Shown one piece after another: positions 12,000 to 23,765 of a DNA stretch of 64,000 nt (position 1 is its first letter; every line of letters begins with the position of its first letter). Under the pieces are notes generated by a model. The model searched no databases. It was not told the DNA's origin and worked only from the letters and a program-made list of their open reading frames with translations. The DNA comes from Campanula takesimana (taxonomy: Eukaryota > Streptophyta > Magnoliopsida > Asterales > Campanulaceae). The stretch lies in NCBI GenBank assembly GCA_026119855.1, contig JAOWBW010000390.1, positions 496,001 to 560,000 on the forward strand, given 5' to 3'. Made by a program: the position numbers and the translations under genes.

Positions 12000-12300
12000 A
12001 CTGTGTTATGAGATTTTTGTGCTTTGTTAAGCACCGAACCATTGCTTCGCGTGGCCTCTTGGCATTGTATTGAGTACTGCAACTTCATTTTGGATTCCCG
12101 TTCACCTTAAAAGGGTTTTTGATTATTTCACAGTCAAGCTTCTCCACTTCTAGAGTTGCTGAAACATTACTTTACGTGGTCCGTCGGCACCGTTTTGAGT
12201 GCTGCAACCTCATTCTGTATCCCTATTTACCCTCAAAGGGTTTTTTATTCTTTCACACAAGCTACTCTGCTTTTGGAGTCGCTGCGACTCTTATTAATTG
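12000..12300 (-). repeat. Degenerate ~125-bp repeat, 2 copies (T1)
   Basis: Two related blocks hold CATTGCTTCGCGTGG (about 12040) and CATTACTTTACGTGG (about 12165), each followed by a GAGT(A/G)CTGCAAC block and a block ending in AAAGGGTTTTT. The inverted T4 copy is near 53690-53770. Confidence 0.65.
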
Positions 12301-12439
12301 ATACCGGGTTGGAATCATTCGATTTTGACTGAAGTCTCACGTATATCAGGAGAAATGACACGATCAACATTGTCTGTTGTGACCTGCAAGTTAGCTCTTT
12401 GGTTTTGCCATTGTTGTGGGATTTTGATCGCTTTAAATG

Positions 12440-12930
12440 AAAAACCTCTTTGTGAAACCAAGATGTGATTCGCTGTGTGGTTCCAACTTCGTACCTGCAT
12501 AAGATTTTTTGCAAGTATGTGGTCGTGCCTGAAAATTCAGGCTCCCTACGTATCTCTTTCGAGAATCAGACCAACGTAGTTCGACTTTATCAACTCGAAC
12601 TGATTATGTTCCAAAAAGTTATTAGGAATTCTCATTTCCTGAGCACCACTGTTGATGAGGAACTTTTTGTGAAGACCATGATATGGTTCGTTGTGATGTT
12701 AACTTTGTACCTGCATAAGATTTTTTGCAAGTATGTGGTCGTGCCTGAAAATTCAAGCTGCCTACGTATCTCTTTCGAGAATCAGACCAAAGTTGTTTGA
12801 CTTTGGCAACTCAAACTGATTTTTCAAAAATGGCATTGGGAAATATCATTCCTTTAGCATTGATGATGATGAGGAACCTTCTTCTGAGGACCACGATGTG
12901 GCAGGGTGTACGATGTGTACCTGCAAGAGA
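12440..12930 (-). repeat. ~216-bp repeat, 2 good copies and a third weak one (T1)
   Basis: TACCTGCATAAGATTTTTTG occurs about 216 bp apart (12493 and 12709) and each copy is followed by CCTACGTATCTCTTTCGAGA. A third, weaker copy starts near 12914 (TACCTGCAAGAGATTT). Confidence 0.75.
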
Positions 12931-13728
12931 TTTCTAAGAGCAAGCAAAATATATCTTCGACATTAATGTGCTCAAGGGTGTCATTCATGTGCAACAAAAG
13001 TTTTAGAACACATACACGGATTGAAATATTTAAGATCGAGAGATTCAGAGAAAGATTGGGACAAGAATACATTCTCTTTTCATTTTGCAACCATTTTTCT
13101 TTTGAAGGGTGAAAGTCAAATTTCTCCTTTTACGCATGATTATTTTTTTTGCATTTGATTTTTCTATTATTTGACACATGTGCATTGCTCGCATCTCAAA
13201 CTTTGCTTATTATGAATGAATGAGTGAAAGTTTATGAATGAATAGAGGGAGAATCATGAATGAAATGGATTGTGAACTTTATTGTGAATTTTTGCATCTT
13301 TGTAAAAATGAGGAATATGGAGAAGTGTATGGTGAAGAAGAGTCGAAAGCCTAGTGGGAGCACTCAAAAGGCCAATTCCAAACACCCATTTGATCAAGAC
13401 TACTCGACAGTATATCTCTGGATGCTATCGTGGGCCAGCCCCACTCGTCGGCTGAAGAAACCCCATTTCTTCTTTCTGACATCATTCCCCTAACATTCTT
13501 GCTGGTGAGGCCCCAGTGTCTTGCAAGGATCAACTTCAGATGTTGGCTATGGAAGCCCCAGTATCTCCCAAGGATCAACCTCAGATGTTCGCTATGGAAG
13601 CCCCAGTCAATATAGGAAAAGCCTCTGAATTTGGCATATGCAGCTCTTGTTGCACTTGAAGAGTGAATCTCATGTTGATCCAAATTGTCGTTTCAAGACA
13701 AATTCATGTTTTGGTGTTTCAACCTCTG

Positions 13729-14125
13729 GGGTCTCAACTGTCATTGAGATTTTATCAAACATTCGATGCTTCTCTGTTGGAGGCAATTCACAATTTCTGA
13801 CATGCAATACCCAATCGGTAGGGAGTCAACTGTCTTTGAGAGTTGTTCAATCATGCGATGCTTCTTTGTCTGAGGCAATTCACAATTCCTGACATGCGGT
13901 ACCCAAACTGTAGGGAGTCAACTGTCTTTGAGAGTTTTCTTGTCATTCGACGGTTCTCTGTCGGAGGCAATTCACAATTTCTGACATGCCATACCCAATC
14001 GGTAGGGAGTCAACTGTCTTTAAGAGTTGTCTTGTCATTCGATGCTTCTCTGTCGGAGGCAATTCACAATTTTTGACATGCAATACCCAATCGTTAGGGA
14101 GTCAACTGTCTTTAAGAGTTGTTCG
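13729..14125 (-). repeat. 92-bp tandem repeat, about 4 copies (T1)
   Basis: The block GGGAGTCAACTGTCTTT recurs at 13821, 13913, 14004 and 14097, with a diverged first copy near 13729. The spacing is 91-93 bp. Each unit also contains GAGGCAATTCACAATT and GACATGC. Confidence 0.85.
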
Positions 14126-14600
14126 GCGGGACACAATCCTGATGTTGCCGAAGAACGAGCTTTGGGCTTGGTGGGCCATATTGTCAATTCGAGATGGCGT
14201 TGCGTTCTGATGATCCACACATAAGGGACCGACTGTCTATGAGAGTCATCCCGCATTCGATGCTTTGCTGTTGATCATAATTCACGTTTTCTGACATTCA
14301 ATACTACTTCTTTGAGGAATAAACTGCCTTTGAGAGTTATTCGGTGGCACACAATCCTGATGTTGCCGAAGAAACGAGCTTTGAGCTTTACGGGCCATAC
14401 TATCAATCTGAGATGGCGCTGTGTTTTGATGATCCATACATACGGGACCTAACTGTCTATGAGAGTTGTCCCACATCCTTGATATCCTCGATCTGGAGAG
14501 TTACTGAAACTGATGATGATTCTCAAAAGTTAATCTTTGCATTTCTTGCGTTCCTTCAAAGGATCAACTGTCAATGAGAGTTGTTCTTGTACTCTGGCAT
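14126..14600 (-). repeat. ~212-bp repeat, 2 copies (T1)
   Basis: ACACAATCCTGATGTTGCCG occurs near 14135 and 14347. Each copy goes on to GATGATCCA(C/T)ACATA and then a CTGTCTATGAGAGT block that resembles the 92-bp unit, so the two arrays seem related. Confidence 0.75.
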
Positions 14601-15836
14601 TTTTCCATCTGAATTTCCATGTCACCCGGAGCAAACCATTCTCAACAAATCGTATTGTCATAAAGCCACATCATTGCTCTTGAAACAAAACCCAAAAATC
14701 TGACATGCAGCCCTAGTTTGTGTTCATTCATTCGACATCACTTACTAACATTGAGAGATTGATATTGTTTCTTTTGCTGTGACAACTTGCAGGAGTTTGG
14801 AAGGGGAAGGTACGAGGCCAGTATTTTGTGAAAGAAAAGGGAAATCCCGGTGGGATCTCCGACATTGTGTTTGCGCAGATGTGAAATGACGGAAGGAAGA
14901 GAGTAGGGGGAAGCCCCTAGACTCGGGAAAAGTATGCATACTCACACATTGAAATCAAAGACTCAAGACTTAAACTTACGTTATCTTTCAAATGCCTTTA
15001 AATCAATAATTATGGACAAATCATTTGGACTTAAATTAGACCGTGACAAATTGACATGAGAACATTGTCGGGCATGTGTAATGATTCGCACCGCAGTTTG
15101 ACCTCATTTGCTGAGAGGCCTTCGTCGTTTTCTCTTCTTCTTGATACTGATCACACCATTAGAGGCTGCACGATTGTTTATGGTTCTTGGGCCCTCTCAG
15201 TGTAAGGGGGTGGTAGAGCACGTTGGTCTCCAACATAAGTCACAAGTTGTCATCGTTGATGGTACTTTGCCCACAGTTGAAAGATCGAGATTTTCTTTAG
15301 TGCAGATTGCCTCGCATGCGCGGTGCTCCTTGAAACTGATGATGTCTCATGAGATTGTCTGACCCTCGGTCCATGTCTCGTTTTTTTTGTGTAACGAGTG
15401 ATGGAGTCTTCATTATGAATTGCCAATTGCCGTCATTAAAGGCACACACATGAAATTGAAGTGTCGGGATATCCTTTCTAAAAAAATTGAATTAAACAAT
15501 AAAGCGAATGAAATATATACCAAAATAAATGAATAATGCTTCTTCTTCTTGTTTTTTTTTTTGACCTCCCCTTGTTTGCTCTCTTTCGATTTTTTTATTT
15601 TTTTTTATTATTATTTTGCACTCAAGAAGAAACATCATAGCGTGCAGAATACAACAATTTTTACAAAAAGATAAACTTACAATACGCGAGAATTTACAAT
15701 GCATCCTACATTAAAGCAAAATCGCCGACACTTGCACTTGCATCAGTGTGATAGTTTTCAGCCTTTGCCATTTGATTGGCCTCTATGATCATTCCCTTGA
15801 TTGCACCCTGAAATCTTCATTCGTCGGGTGACTTTG

Positions 15837-18131
15837 TGTAAGGATCCCGTCCTCGGGGAGAAACAAGCAAAGTTCACACGAGGAAGAAATGCCAAACACG
15901 GGTAACTTTCCTTTCACGAAAACGGAGTCGCCACATTAAATTAATTTTAAACCCAATTTAATGAAAATGGTTAGAGATGATGAGTTCGGAGGTCACGTTA
16001 CACATTGGGAAGAACTTATACGAAGTTCACCCAAAGTGCCTCGGAAAACCGAGTCTCCCTAGATTTGTTGACCAAAATGTGCAAATGTGTGTGTGTGTGT
16101 TTGAAAATAGGAGAAACTGACTTTTAACAGAAAACAGTTAGAAATTTAACAAAGAGGGGTTACTTTGAAAACAGTTTAACAGAAACTGGGCAAAACTGGA
16201 AAAAACACGTTTTTGTCAAAACTAGCCGTACGGCTTGTGTCTATCGTCCCAGAATTTTTTACAGATTCATCAGGAACAGTCCAGTTTCAGGCAGAAACAG
16301 AACATTATGTTGAAACTGAACTGTTTTACATCTTTGGGGTCTATTTACTCACACTAAACTTGAATTGAATCATCCCTATGCTCTTGGTCACTAATTAATC
16401 ATCAAAACATAAGGTTTTGGGTGTGATCAAGGCAATAATTGGGAAAAATTAAGAAAAATGATGAACATGGAATTTGAGCCCAAATCATCATTTGGATGAT
16501 TAAAGATGGCAACTTTAACACCCAAATGGATGATTCATCCAAGGAAAAGCCTTGGGAAGTCAAAAATCAACCTTTGGGTGGATAAAGATTGAATCTTTAT
16601 CATCCAAAGGGACAATATTATGAGTTGATCAAAGTTTGAATGGTAAAGATTGAGACTTTACCATCCTTAACTTGATCATACCCACATAAATCAACATAAA
16701 AGGAAAGAACATTGAAGTAAGGTGCATAAAATCATAACAAGCCTTAGATTATCCTTTGGTTTGCAACCCACAATCATGAGGGGCACCATGGATCAAGGCT
16801 TGGGTCCAAGGTATATTCTTTGCAAGAAATGTAAAGACATAAATTTAAATTGCATAAACATAACAAGCCTTGATCATCATGGTTTAGAACCCACCATCAT
16901 GCATAAAACATGAAGGGCACCATTGATACTCCAAGGTTTGGATCACATTTGTATGATTGCATAAATTAAATGACATGAATTAAAAGACATTAAATAAAGA
17001 AATAAATAAAAATAGAAGAGGAGATGAAGAGAAGATGAGACAAAGATTCAATCTTTAAGCAAGCTTGGGGTAAATCATTAATTGATTGACCCAAGTTTGC
17101 TTCTTCCTTCACTTAGGTATCATGGATCCTAAGCTTTCACTTAATCATGGTTTGATCATTGTGTTTTCTTTTGGATTAGATGGGACTTTAAAGATAAGAG
17201 GGATACTACTCTTGGTAGTTCTTCACCATTATCTAAAGTGAGCCATAATCTATCACAAAGAAAAGTAATCAATTTTGATGAGAGGAGAATTTTGGAGAGT
17301 AACTTCGCTATCCAAAAATTCTTGTCCCCAATTAGAGGGGGTGAACCCTCTATTTATAGGGGAAAATGTTTCATTTTAGCCCTTCAACTATGGGCTTGGG
17401 CACCAAGCAAATGGGGACATTTTCACTTTAGTCCCTCAATTATGGCCTTGTGACTTGCTTAGGAGCTAAGCAAAATAAGGATAGTTTTTGATCACAAAAT
17501 GGGTCATCTTTGCTCATAAAATTGGTTGAAATTGGATCATTTTTGGGCACAAAATGGGGCATTTTCGGATATTAAATGGGCTGAGGAGATCCGATGGTTC
17601 AGATTAAATCTGGGAATTTTGGGGAAGATCCAATGGTGGCTGGTTGGTCTTCTAGAAGGCTGGGGTGGTGACACAAGGGGAGTGAAGGGCCAATGGGAGT
17701 GAGACATGTGGAGCTGTGAGGGTGAGGGAGACAAGGGTGGAGGACGGACCAACCAGGGTGCGAGGAGCTGGAGAGGCTGTCGGGCACGTGAGGTCACGCG
17801 GGGGACAAGCCAGCTTCGTTGGACGAATCGCGGGCGGCCACGTGGCGGATGTCGGCTGGCATTTGGAGAAAGCGCACAACCAATGCGTGACCGTTCTTTT
17901 CCTTTGCTCAAATTCCTGAAATTCCCATAAGGTCCTTTAGGGGCTTTTAGGGAATAACTCTAAGGTCCCAGCCTTCTGGAAATTACCATAAGGTCCCTCC
18001 CTTTTCAAAATAATTTAATTAATGCCTAAAATACCCTTTAAACATTATAATGACCCAATTAAGTCTCAAATTACCCCTTAATTCCACAATTTGATTATTT
18101 AAGGATAGTAATCCGGATCGGGGTACTTACA
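15837..18131 (-). mobile_element. T2 3' LTR (Tat lineage)
   Basis: On the - strand it runs from TGTAAGTACCCCGATC (18131) to GGGATCCTTACA (15837), 2295 bp. A polypurine tract precedes it, so it is the 3' LTR. It matches the T3 solo LTR start and end. The TATA-like sequence CCTATAAATAGAGGG lies on the - strand near 17346-17360. One AGCCGTACGGCT palindrome is at 16225-16236. The left flank (about 15700-15836) gives no clear TSD because the other end of T2 is missing. Confidence 0.82.
17351..17358 (-). promoter_or_regulatory. Candidate TATA box in T2 LTR
   Basis: TATAAATA on the - strand, set in CCCTATAAATAGAGGG, about 775 bp into the LTR. It is a good plant TATA match with a GC flank, but no start site can be seen. 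Confidence 0.55.
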
Positions 18132-18140
18132 GAGCCCCTC
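18132..18140 (-). other. T2 polypurine tract
   Basis: GAGGGGCTC directly precedes the LTR start on the - strand. T4 has the identical 9 bases before its 3' LTR (54658-54666). Confidence 0.85.
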
Positions 18141-18345
18141 GGCAACGTCGCTTTTGAAGAAAGCGGGGTTGTCGATAAAAAAAGAATCTCGATCCGGCGA
18201 GCTACCAAGATGGCAGAGATGGTGACCAAGGTGGTCGAGTGGCTGGACCCTTATCTTTAAAGGATTCCTACGTATCCCTATCCGAGGGAATCAAGCCGAC
18301 CGTAGGTGTGGAAAAGGGTGAGAAATTTTAAGGCTACTCAAACCT

Positions 18346-18485
18346 ATAGGTGACCGTCGAGGTCGGGTGGAGAACTTAGCGTCTTAAGCCTAAGGGTGAC
18401 CGTTCAAGGTCGGGTGGAGAACTTGGCGTCTTAGGCCTAAGGGTGACCGTTCAAGGTCGGGTGGAGAACTTGGCGTCTCAAGCCT
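18346..18485. repeat. ~47-bp tandem repeat, 3 copies
   Basis: Three units contain GGTGACCGT(T)C(A)AGGTCGGGTGG followed by AGAACTTGGCGTCTT. The first copy is slightly diverged. Confidence 0.8.
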
Positions 18486-18540
18486 TTGGGACCTAGGTGG
18501 ATATTTTTCATCCTTTCCTAAGGAACGGGCGTGACTCTCC

Positions 18541-19118
18541 TTTGGTCAGAGGCGGGAACTCGGGCATGACACTCACTCGGTCAGAGGTGGGGACTCGGGC
18601 ATGACACTCACTCGGTCAGAGGCGGGGACTTAGGCATGATACTCACTCGGTCAGAGGCGGGGATCGGGTATGACACTCACTCGGTCAGAGGTGGGGACTC
18701 AGGCATGACACTCGTTGGGTCAGAGGCTAGGATTTGGGCATGACACTCATTCGGTCAGAGGCGGGGACTCGGGCATGACACTCGTTGGGTCAGAGGCTAG
18801 GATTCGGGTATGACACTCATTCGGTCAGAGGCAAAGGTTCGGGCGTGACACTCATTTGGTCAGAGGCAAGGACTTTGGCGTGACACTCATTCGGTCAGAG
18901 GCAAGGACTCGGGCATGACACTTGTTCGGTCAGAGGCAAGGGCTCGGGCATGACACTCATTCGGTCAGAGGCAAGGACTTGGGCGTGACAATCATTCGGT
19001 CAGAGGCAAGGATTCGGGCATGACACTCATTCGGTCAGAGGCAAGGACTTGGGCGTGACACACATTCGGTCAGAGGCAAAGACTCGGGCATGACACTCAT
19101 TCGGTCAGGCAAGGAATT
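18541..19118. repeat. 35-bp tandem repeat array, about 16 copies
   Basis: Unit core CATGACACTCATTCGGTCAG then AGGCAAGGACTCGGG. I count 16 GGTCAGAGG phrases plus one truncated copy. Variants form local groups: GGCGGGG in the left third, GGCTAGG in the middle and GGCAAGG on the right. This suggests local amplification. Confidence 0.9.
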
Positions 19119-19129
19119 CGGTCAACGTG

Positions 19130-20075
19130 GCTCTATGGGAGAGGGTTGACTACAAGACTGGTCTTACATCATCTTTGACTACCGGGAGAACAACGGATTT
19201 GACTCTCACTTGGTCAAAGTTGGGGTTTGACACTCTATTGGTCAATCGGGTCAACATGGGCTTACGTCAAGGACCGCCTAAATTTTCTAATGGGCCTAAT
19301 TTTCTTGGCAATGATAGGTTTTCCCACTGTCGAGTCAGTTTTCTCATAAAGGTGAACGGGGCCTAACTTGACTTCTATTTTAGTCAAGGGGTAATTTTGA
19401 CTCTCTTTTGGTCAACTCACAAATGTTTTGACTCTCATTTGGTCAAACTTGGGGCAAATTGGCTTACGTCAAAGACCGCCTAATTTTCTAGACTTCACAG
19501 GGCCTATGTCGGGGACGGCCTAAAAGGTCACTCGGGGGACCAAGGTTTTGGTCAACTCCGTCTTTGGGGAGATTGACGAGGCAAACTGGTCTTATGTCCG
19601 ACTAAGGACTGCCGGGATTTGGTCAACTTGGCTCTATGGAGAGGGTTGACTAAGGAGAATGGTCTTACGTCACTTTGGACTGCCGGGACAAGACATTCGA
19701 GTTAACTCCACCTTTGGGGAGCTTGACAAGGCAGACTGGTCTTACGTCCCACTAAGGACTGCCGGGACAACACTGGATTTGACTTTCACTTGGTCAATCC
19801 TAAAGGTTTGGTCAACACTAACTACGAGATGGTTGACTAACAAGGATGGTCTTACGTCATTTTGGACTGCCGGGAGAACAATGGATTTGACTTTCACTTG
19901 GTCAATCCTAAAGGTTTGGTCAACACTAACTACGAGATGGTTGACTATCAAGGATGGTCTTACGTCATTTTGGACTGCCGGGGACAACAACAGATTTGAC
20001 TTTCACTTGGTCAATCATAAAGGTTTGGTCAACACTAACTACGAGATGGTTGACTAACAAGGATGGTCTTTGTGG
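19130..20075. repeat. ~108-bp tandem repeat and related GGTCAAC phrases
   Basis: The last three units start with GACTTTCACTTGGTCAATC at 19781, 19889 and 19998 (108-109 bp apart), each with GGATGGTCTTACGTCA and GGACTGCCGGGA. The stretch 19130-19780 holds shuffled, older versions of the same phrases. Confidence 0.85.
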
Positions 20076-20490
20076 AAGTAGCCCCATGTCTTTGTGGAGG
20101 TAACCCCATGCCCTTGTGGTTGTTGGTGTGGAGGTAACCCCAATCTCGTCCTTCGACCTCTTATGCTGGCGTAGACCCAATATCATCTTTTGACCTATGG
20201 CGTTGGCGTAGACCTAACATGACCTTTGAAGTGAGGTTAGGAACCCATCCCTTTTTCATGATGCACCCTTTCTTTTTCCTAGGCCGCCCTTGCACGTTTT
20301 CAACCTAGCGGGCTACCTTTTTGCGTCTTTTATGGCACACCCTGTCTTTTGCCTAGGCCTCCCTTATGGGTTTTCAACCACTATACGTTTAAAATGGTTG
20401 GACTTAATTAGGCGTCAAAATAGTTTTGGGCCTAAGGCAAAGATGAGATTAAACATGCTTTTGAAATTGGGTCCCTTAGAGTAATATGGG

Positions 20491-20716
20491 ATATGATTGA
20501 CATGTTTGTCTACCTAATTAATTTAATTTTGAGCGGTGCGCCAAAGCATACTTGAAATTAAATTAAAGTTGGATCTTAGCCCAAATCTAAAAGAATCTCA
20601 TAAAAGGATCAAAGAGTCATATGAGATATGATTGATAGGGTTGTCTACCTAATTAATTTGATTTTGTGTAATCCGCCATAGCGGACTTGAAATTAAATTA
20701 AAGTTGGATCTTAGCC
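20491..20716 (+). repeat. Two-copy ~126-bp duplication in the C1 leader
   Basis: Blocks at about 20491-20590 and 20617-20716 share GTCTACCTAATTAATTT and ACTTGAAATTAAATTAAAG with GGATCTTAGCCCA. They lie just before the copia gag and are probably part of its 5' leader. Confidence 0.7.
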
Positions 20717-20840
20717 CATTTAAATTATATTATACATTGGATGTATAAGAAGGTTATATAATTTAGTGAGAGTATTTTTTGGAAAAATACATGTTTATCT
20801 CTTTAATGAAATTGGTATTTGTAAAATTTTGCATAGTTGT

Positions 20841-21343
20841 ATGACAACTAACACTCAATCAATTTCGTTGCGATCAATCCTTTAGAAGGATAAGCTTCAA
20901 GAGAATGGTACAAACTTCATGGATTGGATCCTGAGTCTAAGAATTGTTCTAAGGCAAGAAAATAAGTTGTACATTCTTGATGGGCCTATTCCTAAAGAAC
21001 CCGAAGCCAATAAAGACAATAACAAGAAGCATGAGAATGATTCTAGAGATGTGAGTTGTCTTATGCTCGCAACTATGTGCTCAAAACTCCAACAAATTTT
21101 GGAACTTGTGGAAGCCTATGAGATAGGCGTGGAGTTAAAAGACATGTTTCAAGAGCAAGCTTGGCAAGAGAGGTATAAAACCGTTGTTTCATTCACTTCT
21201 TGTAAAATGAGTGAAGGGCAACAAGTGGGTCCTCACATGCTTAATATGAAAGGCTACGTGGAGCATCTTGAGAAACTTGGAAATCCAATTGGATTAGAGC
21301 TAGCCACGAATCTCATTCTTAGTTCATTGCCTAAAGGTTATAA
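20841..21343 (+). pseudogene. C1 copia Gag, N-terminal part
   Basis: From ATG 20841 the frame gives MTTNTQSISLRSIL, then a TAG at codon 15, then KDKLQENGTNFMDW and SLRIVLRQENKLYILDGPIP. This is the capsid-like N-terminal domain of a Ty1/copia Gag. It runs to LSSLPKGYN, where G3 has inserted (TSD TATAA). The domain resumes at 31387. The early stop and the split make it non-functional. The copia 5' LTR is not found upstream, so C1 is 5'-truncated. Confidence 0.85.
21339..21343. repeat. Target site duplication of G3, left copy (TATAA)
   Basis: TATAA at 21339-21343 recurs at 31382-31386, exactly flanking G3. Confidence 0.93.
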
Positions 21344-23401
21344 TGTAATAACCCGAACTTACCTTTTATTTTGTTATTGATTTAAACTCTTAATTATTAA
21401 TGGGCCAAACTTTAATAATTAGTTTAGTTTAGTTATTGGGTCAAAAGTACAAAGCCCAATTCATTAACTAAGAAGGATTAGGACTCCAATTTAAATAGGG
21501 ATTTGGGAAGCCCCATTAAAATAAATACTCCCTCTTAAACCCTAAAGCTATTCTTAGTTACCGCAGAGAAAGAAAATCGGGAGAGAGAGAGAGAGAGCAG
21601 CGGCGGCCGGTGAAGGAGAGAAGAGAGGAGTGAACGGTGAAGGAGAGAAAGGGAGAAGGCGATCGTGTTCGCAAAGGTAATTCTAGATCCCATTAAACTC
21701 TTCTCTTCATCTTTGTAAATCAAATTGTTGGGTTAAGAAACCCTAAGTTATGGATCGATCAACTAGGGTTAAATAGTATGCAATTAAGGAGGAAGAAGAT
21801 GACTGTGGGAGTGTGTGTGCGTGTTGATGTGCGTCTGGGTGTGTGTGTGGTGTGTGTGTGTGTGCGGCAGCAGGGCTGCCGAGTGTGTGTGTGTGTGTGC
21901 GTGCGTTATGAATGCTCTGTGTGTGTGTGCGTTATGTGCTGATGGTGGGGGTGTGTGTGTGGGCTGATGGTGGGTGTGCGTATCTGAATGTGTGGGTGTG
22001 TTCAGAGTGGTGGGTGTACCAGAGGGTGTGTGAATCAGAGTGGTGGGTGTGTCTGTCAGTAGGTGTACTCAGTAAGTGTGTGCAGAAAGTGTGAAATCAG
22101 TGTGTGTAATTTGTGTAGTGAAATTGGGAATTGGGGATTGACTAATAAAAACCCTAGGGGTGTTGTAGTCATTCTTAAAGTTATTGGTTAACTAGGAAAG
22201 GGTGATAGATGACTAAACCATGGAATTAATCGAGTAAAAAGAAGTGAATTGGGACGGAAGTAAAATAGTATTTTTCTCATGTCTAAGGCTAGACTATTTC
22301 ATATTGTAGATTGTCCAAGCGGAGTAAAGCAAGCTAGTAGTACACGAAGCTAAGGTAAGGGATTACGCTCTTAGTTGTGTATTGATTCTTAATCCTTTGT
22401 TAGGATTCCCAATCTCTGTTTTTATAAAGTAAACTATCTGTGTGGCTAGATAGTCTTTTAATAACTATTCCGTTCTGCGAATTGTTCCGTCTTTTGTTAT
22501 CCACTCTATTGATATGGTTATTGTTCAATAGGGTTATCATGTGTATGATTGATTTTGTAACCTTGGTGTCCAAGTGAGATGTGTATCTTTTAAAAGTGAT
22601 CAAGTAAAGTTTGTAAAGTTAAGCTTTGTGTTGTAAAAGCTCTTTCAAGTGATTTCTTATAATAAGTAAAGTGACTACAGTTATCCATAATCCTGAAACG
22701 GATAAGTGGACCCCTTACAGTTATCCATAGTTCTAAGTTGAACATGTGGACCCCTTTGCGTTGCTTGATGAAGTAACGTAGGTTATCATGATATACCGAT
22801 TTTGGGTGCGGTCAGTAGAAACCCGAGCCCTGGGTACAGCACGTGCTTAATCCCTAAATGAAGTAAAGTAAAGTAAAGAAAAGTAAAGTGTGAGTAAAAT
22901 GTTGTGTTTTGGAAACTACCTCTGAAGCCACGTGTTTTCAAGTAATGAATTGTTTTATCAAGTAAATGTTTCTTTTCAAACTGAGTGTTAGTTTGATCCT
23001 TGAGTTATATCCGTTCATTGTAATTCATTGTTACCGTTCGTTTCGGTCATCTCCTCTTAGTACCCGAGGGGATACCGTATGAACTTACTGGGCATTGTTC
23101 GCTCATTCCTTTCATTTTTTTCTCTCCAGGTTATAAATAAGCAGATCAAGAGTCGCAAGGTTGGCGGCTTAGGAGTTATCTTTTAATAAAGTAATTAGTG
23201 GTTATGTTTCCGTTATGGTTAAGTTATAAACTTTACTTTCCGTTAGTTACCGTTTGAGCTAGTGGTTTGTACTAGCCGTTGTGGATTTGAACGTTGGTTA
23301 ATGTTTGAATTGTGGTTATTTATAGCCGTTGGGCATTCTGATTTTGGGAATTATTCGTATTAAGTTGTTATTTAATTGTAGTGAAAAGTTGGGGTGTTAC
23401 A
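21344..23401 (+). repeat. G3 5' LTR
   Basis: It runs from TGTAATAACCCGAACTT to GGGGTGTTACA, 2058 bp, with imperfect extended inverted ends. It contains a GA run, a GT-rich tract (about 21805-22110), and AAGTAAAGT repeats near 22860. TTTAAATAGGG at 21491-21501 is the only TATA-like candidate and is weak. Confidence 0.95.
21805..22110 (+). repeat. GT-rich low-complexity tract in G3 5' LTR
   Basis: Repeated GTGTGTGTG blocks are broken by GCGTTATG, CTGATGGTGGG and CAGAGTGGTGGGTGT phrases. The copy in the 3' LTR (29785-30090) has the same length and almost the same sequence. Frames read through it are not genes. Confidence 0.85.
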
Positions 23402-23403
23402 GT

Positions 23404-23415
23404 TGGTATCAGAGC
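23404..23415 (+). other. G3 primer binding site (tRNA-iMet)
   Basis: TGGTATCAGAGC lies 2 bases after the 5' LTR. It is complementary to the 3' end of initiator-Met tRNA. Confidence 0.93.
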
Positions 23416-23765
23416 CCCGGTTTAAGATTACTTGGGAGACTCAGAATTAGAAGTTAAGACTATTGGGAGAAGTAGTACTTAACTATTATGGGCTTTAGAA
23501 CTCTGATAAGAACAAAGTACTTTTGGGAAGCACTAATAAAGGGAAGTTGCTATTTAGGGAAACTTTCCATTTTAGGAAACTTTCTAAGTTAGGAAACTTT
23601 CCTTTTATAGAAATTTGCTATTTTAGGAAAGAACCTAAAGGGAGATTCTAAATGAGGATGAGTATGTACTTGAGTATGGCTTGAGTGATTGATATTTTCT
23701 TTTAAGAATGAATTACACTATGGGATGCTTATGATTTTAATGCTTGTGTGTTTACATTGTAGATC

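Larger units (their letters stand above)
11912..15836 (-). mobile_element. T1: Tat-lineage 3' UTR remnant, no coding capacity
   Basis: No polyprotein frame is present. The segment shares blocks, inverted, with the T4 3' UTR: the sequence around 12100-12250 matches 53690-53770, and two CCTACGTATC blocks (12544, 12761) match GATACGTAGG blocks near 54121-54530. This marks it as the 3' untranslated region of a - strand Tat element, with block order rearranged. It holds several degenerate tandem repeats (next entries). From about 14740 to 15836 it is single-copy-like, with T-rich runs at 15550-15620. The matching LTR is not in the window. Confidence 0.7.
18141..20390 (-). mobile_element. T2 3' UTR, tandem-repeat rich; body of element missing
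   Basis: The segment lies just inside the T2 3' LTR and has no polyprotein. It carries CCTACGTATCC at 18267-18277, the block shared by all Tat 3' UTRs here, then three tandem arrays. From about 20070 to 20390 it has short related phrases such as GGAGGTAACCCC and GGCGTAGACC. Long frames such as 19659-20057 arise from the 108-bp repeat and are not genes. The boundary with copia C1 lies somewhere between about 20220 and 20490 and I cannot place it better. Confidence 0.72.

Noticed and set aside
17537..17930. Overlapping 60-124 aa frames on both strands in the T2 LTR
   Set aside because: A GC-rich LTR stretch open in several frames; no domain or start context supports a gene.
19659..20057. 132-aa frame in the T2 3' UTR
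   Set aside because: Its protein repeat is the direct product of the 108-bp tandem repeat; no known motif.
21912..22094. Cys/Val/Trp-rich 60-aa frame, also at 29892-30074
   Set aside because: Read through the GT-rich LTR tract, so the composition explains it.
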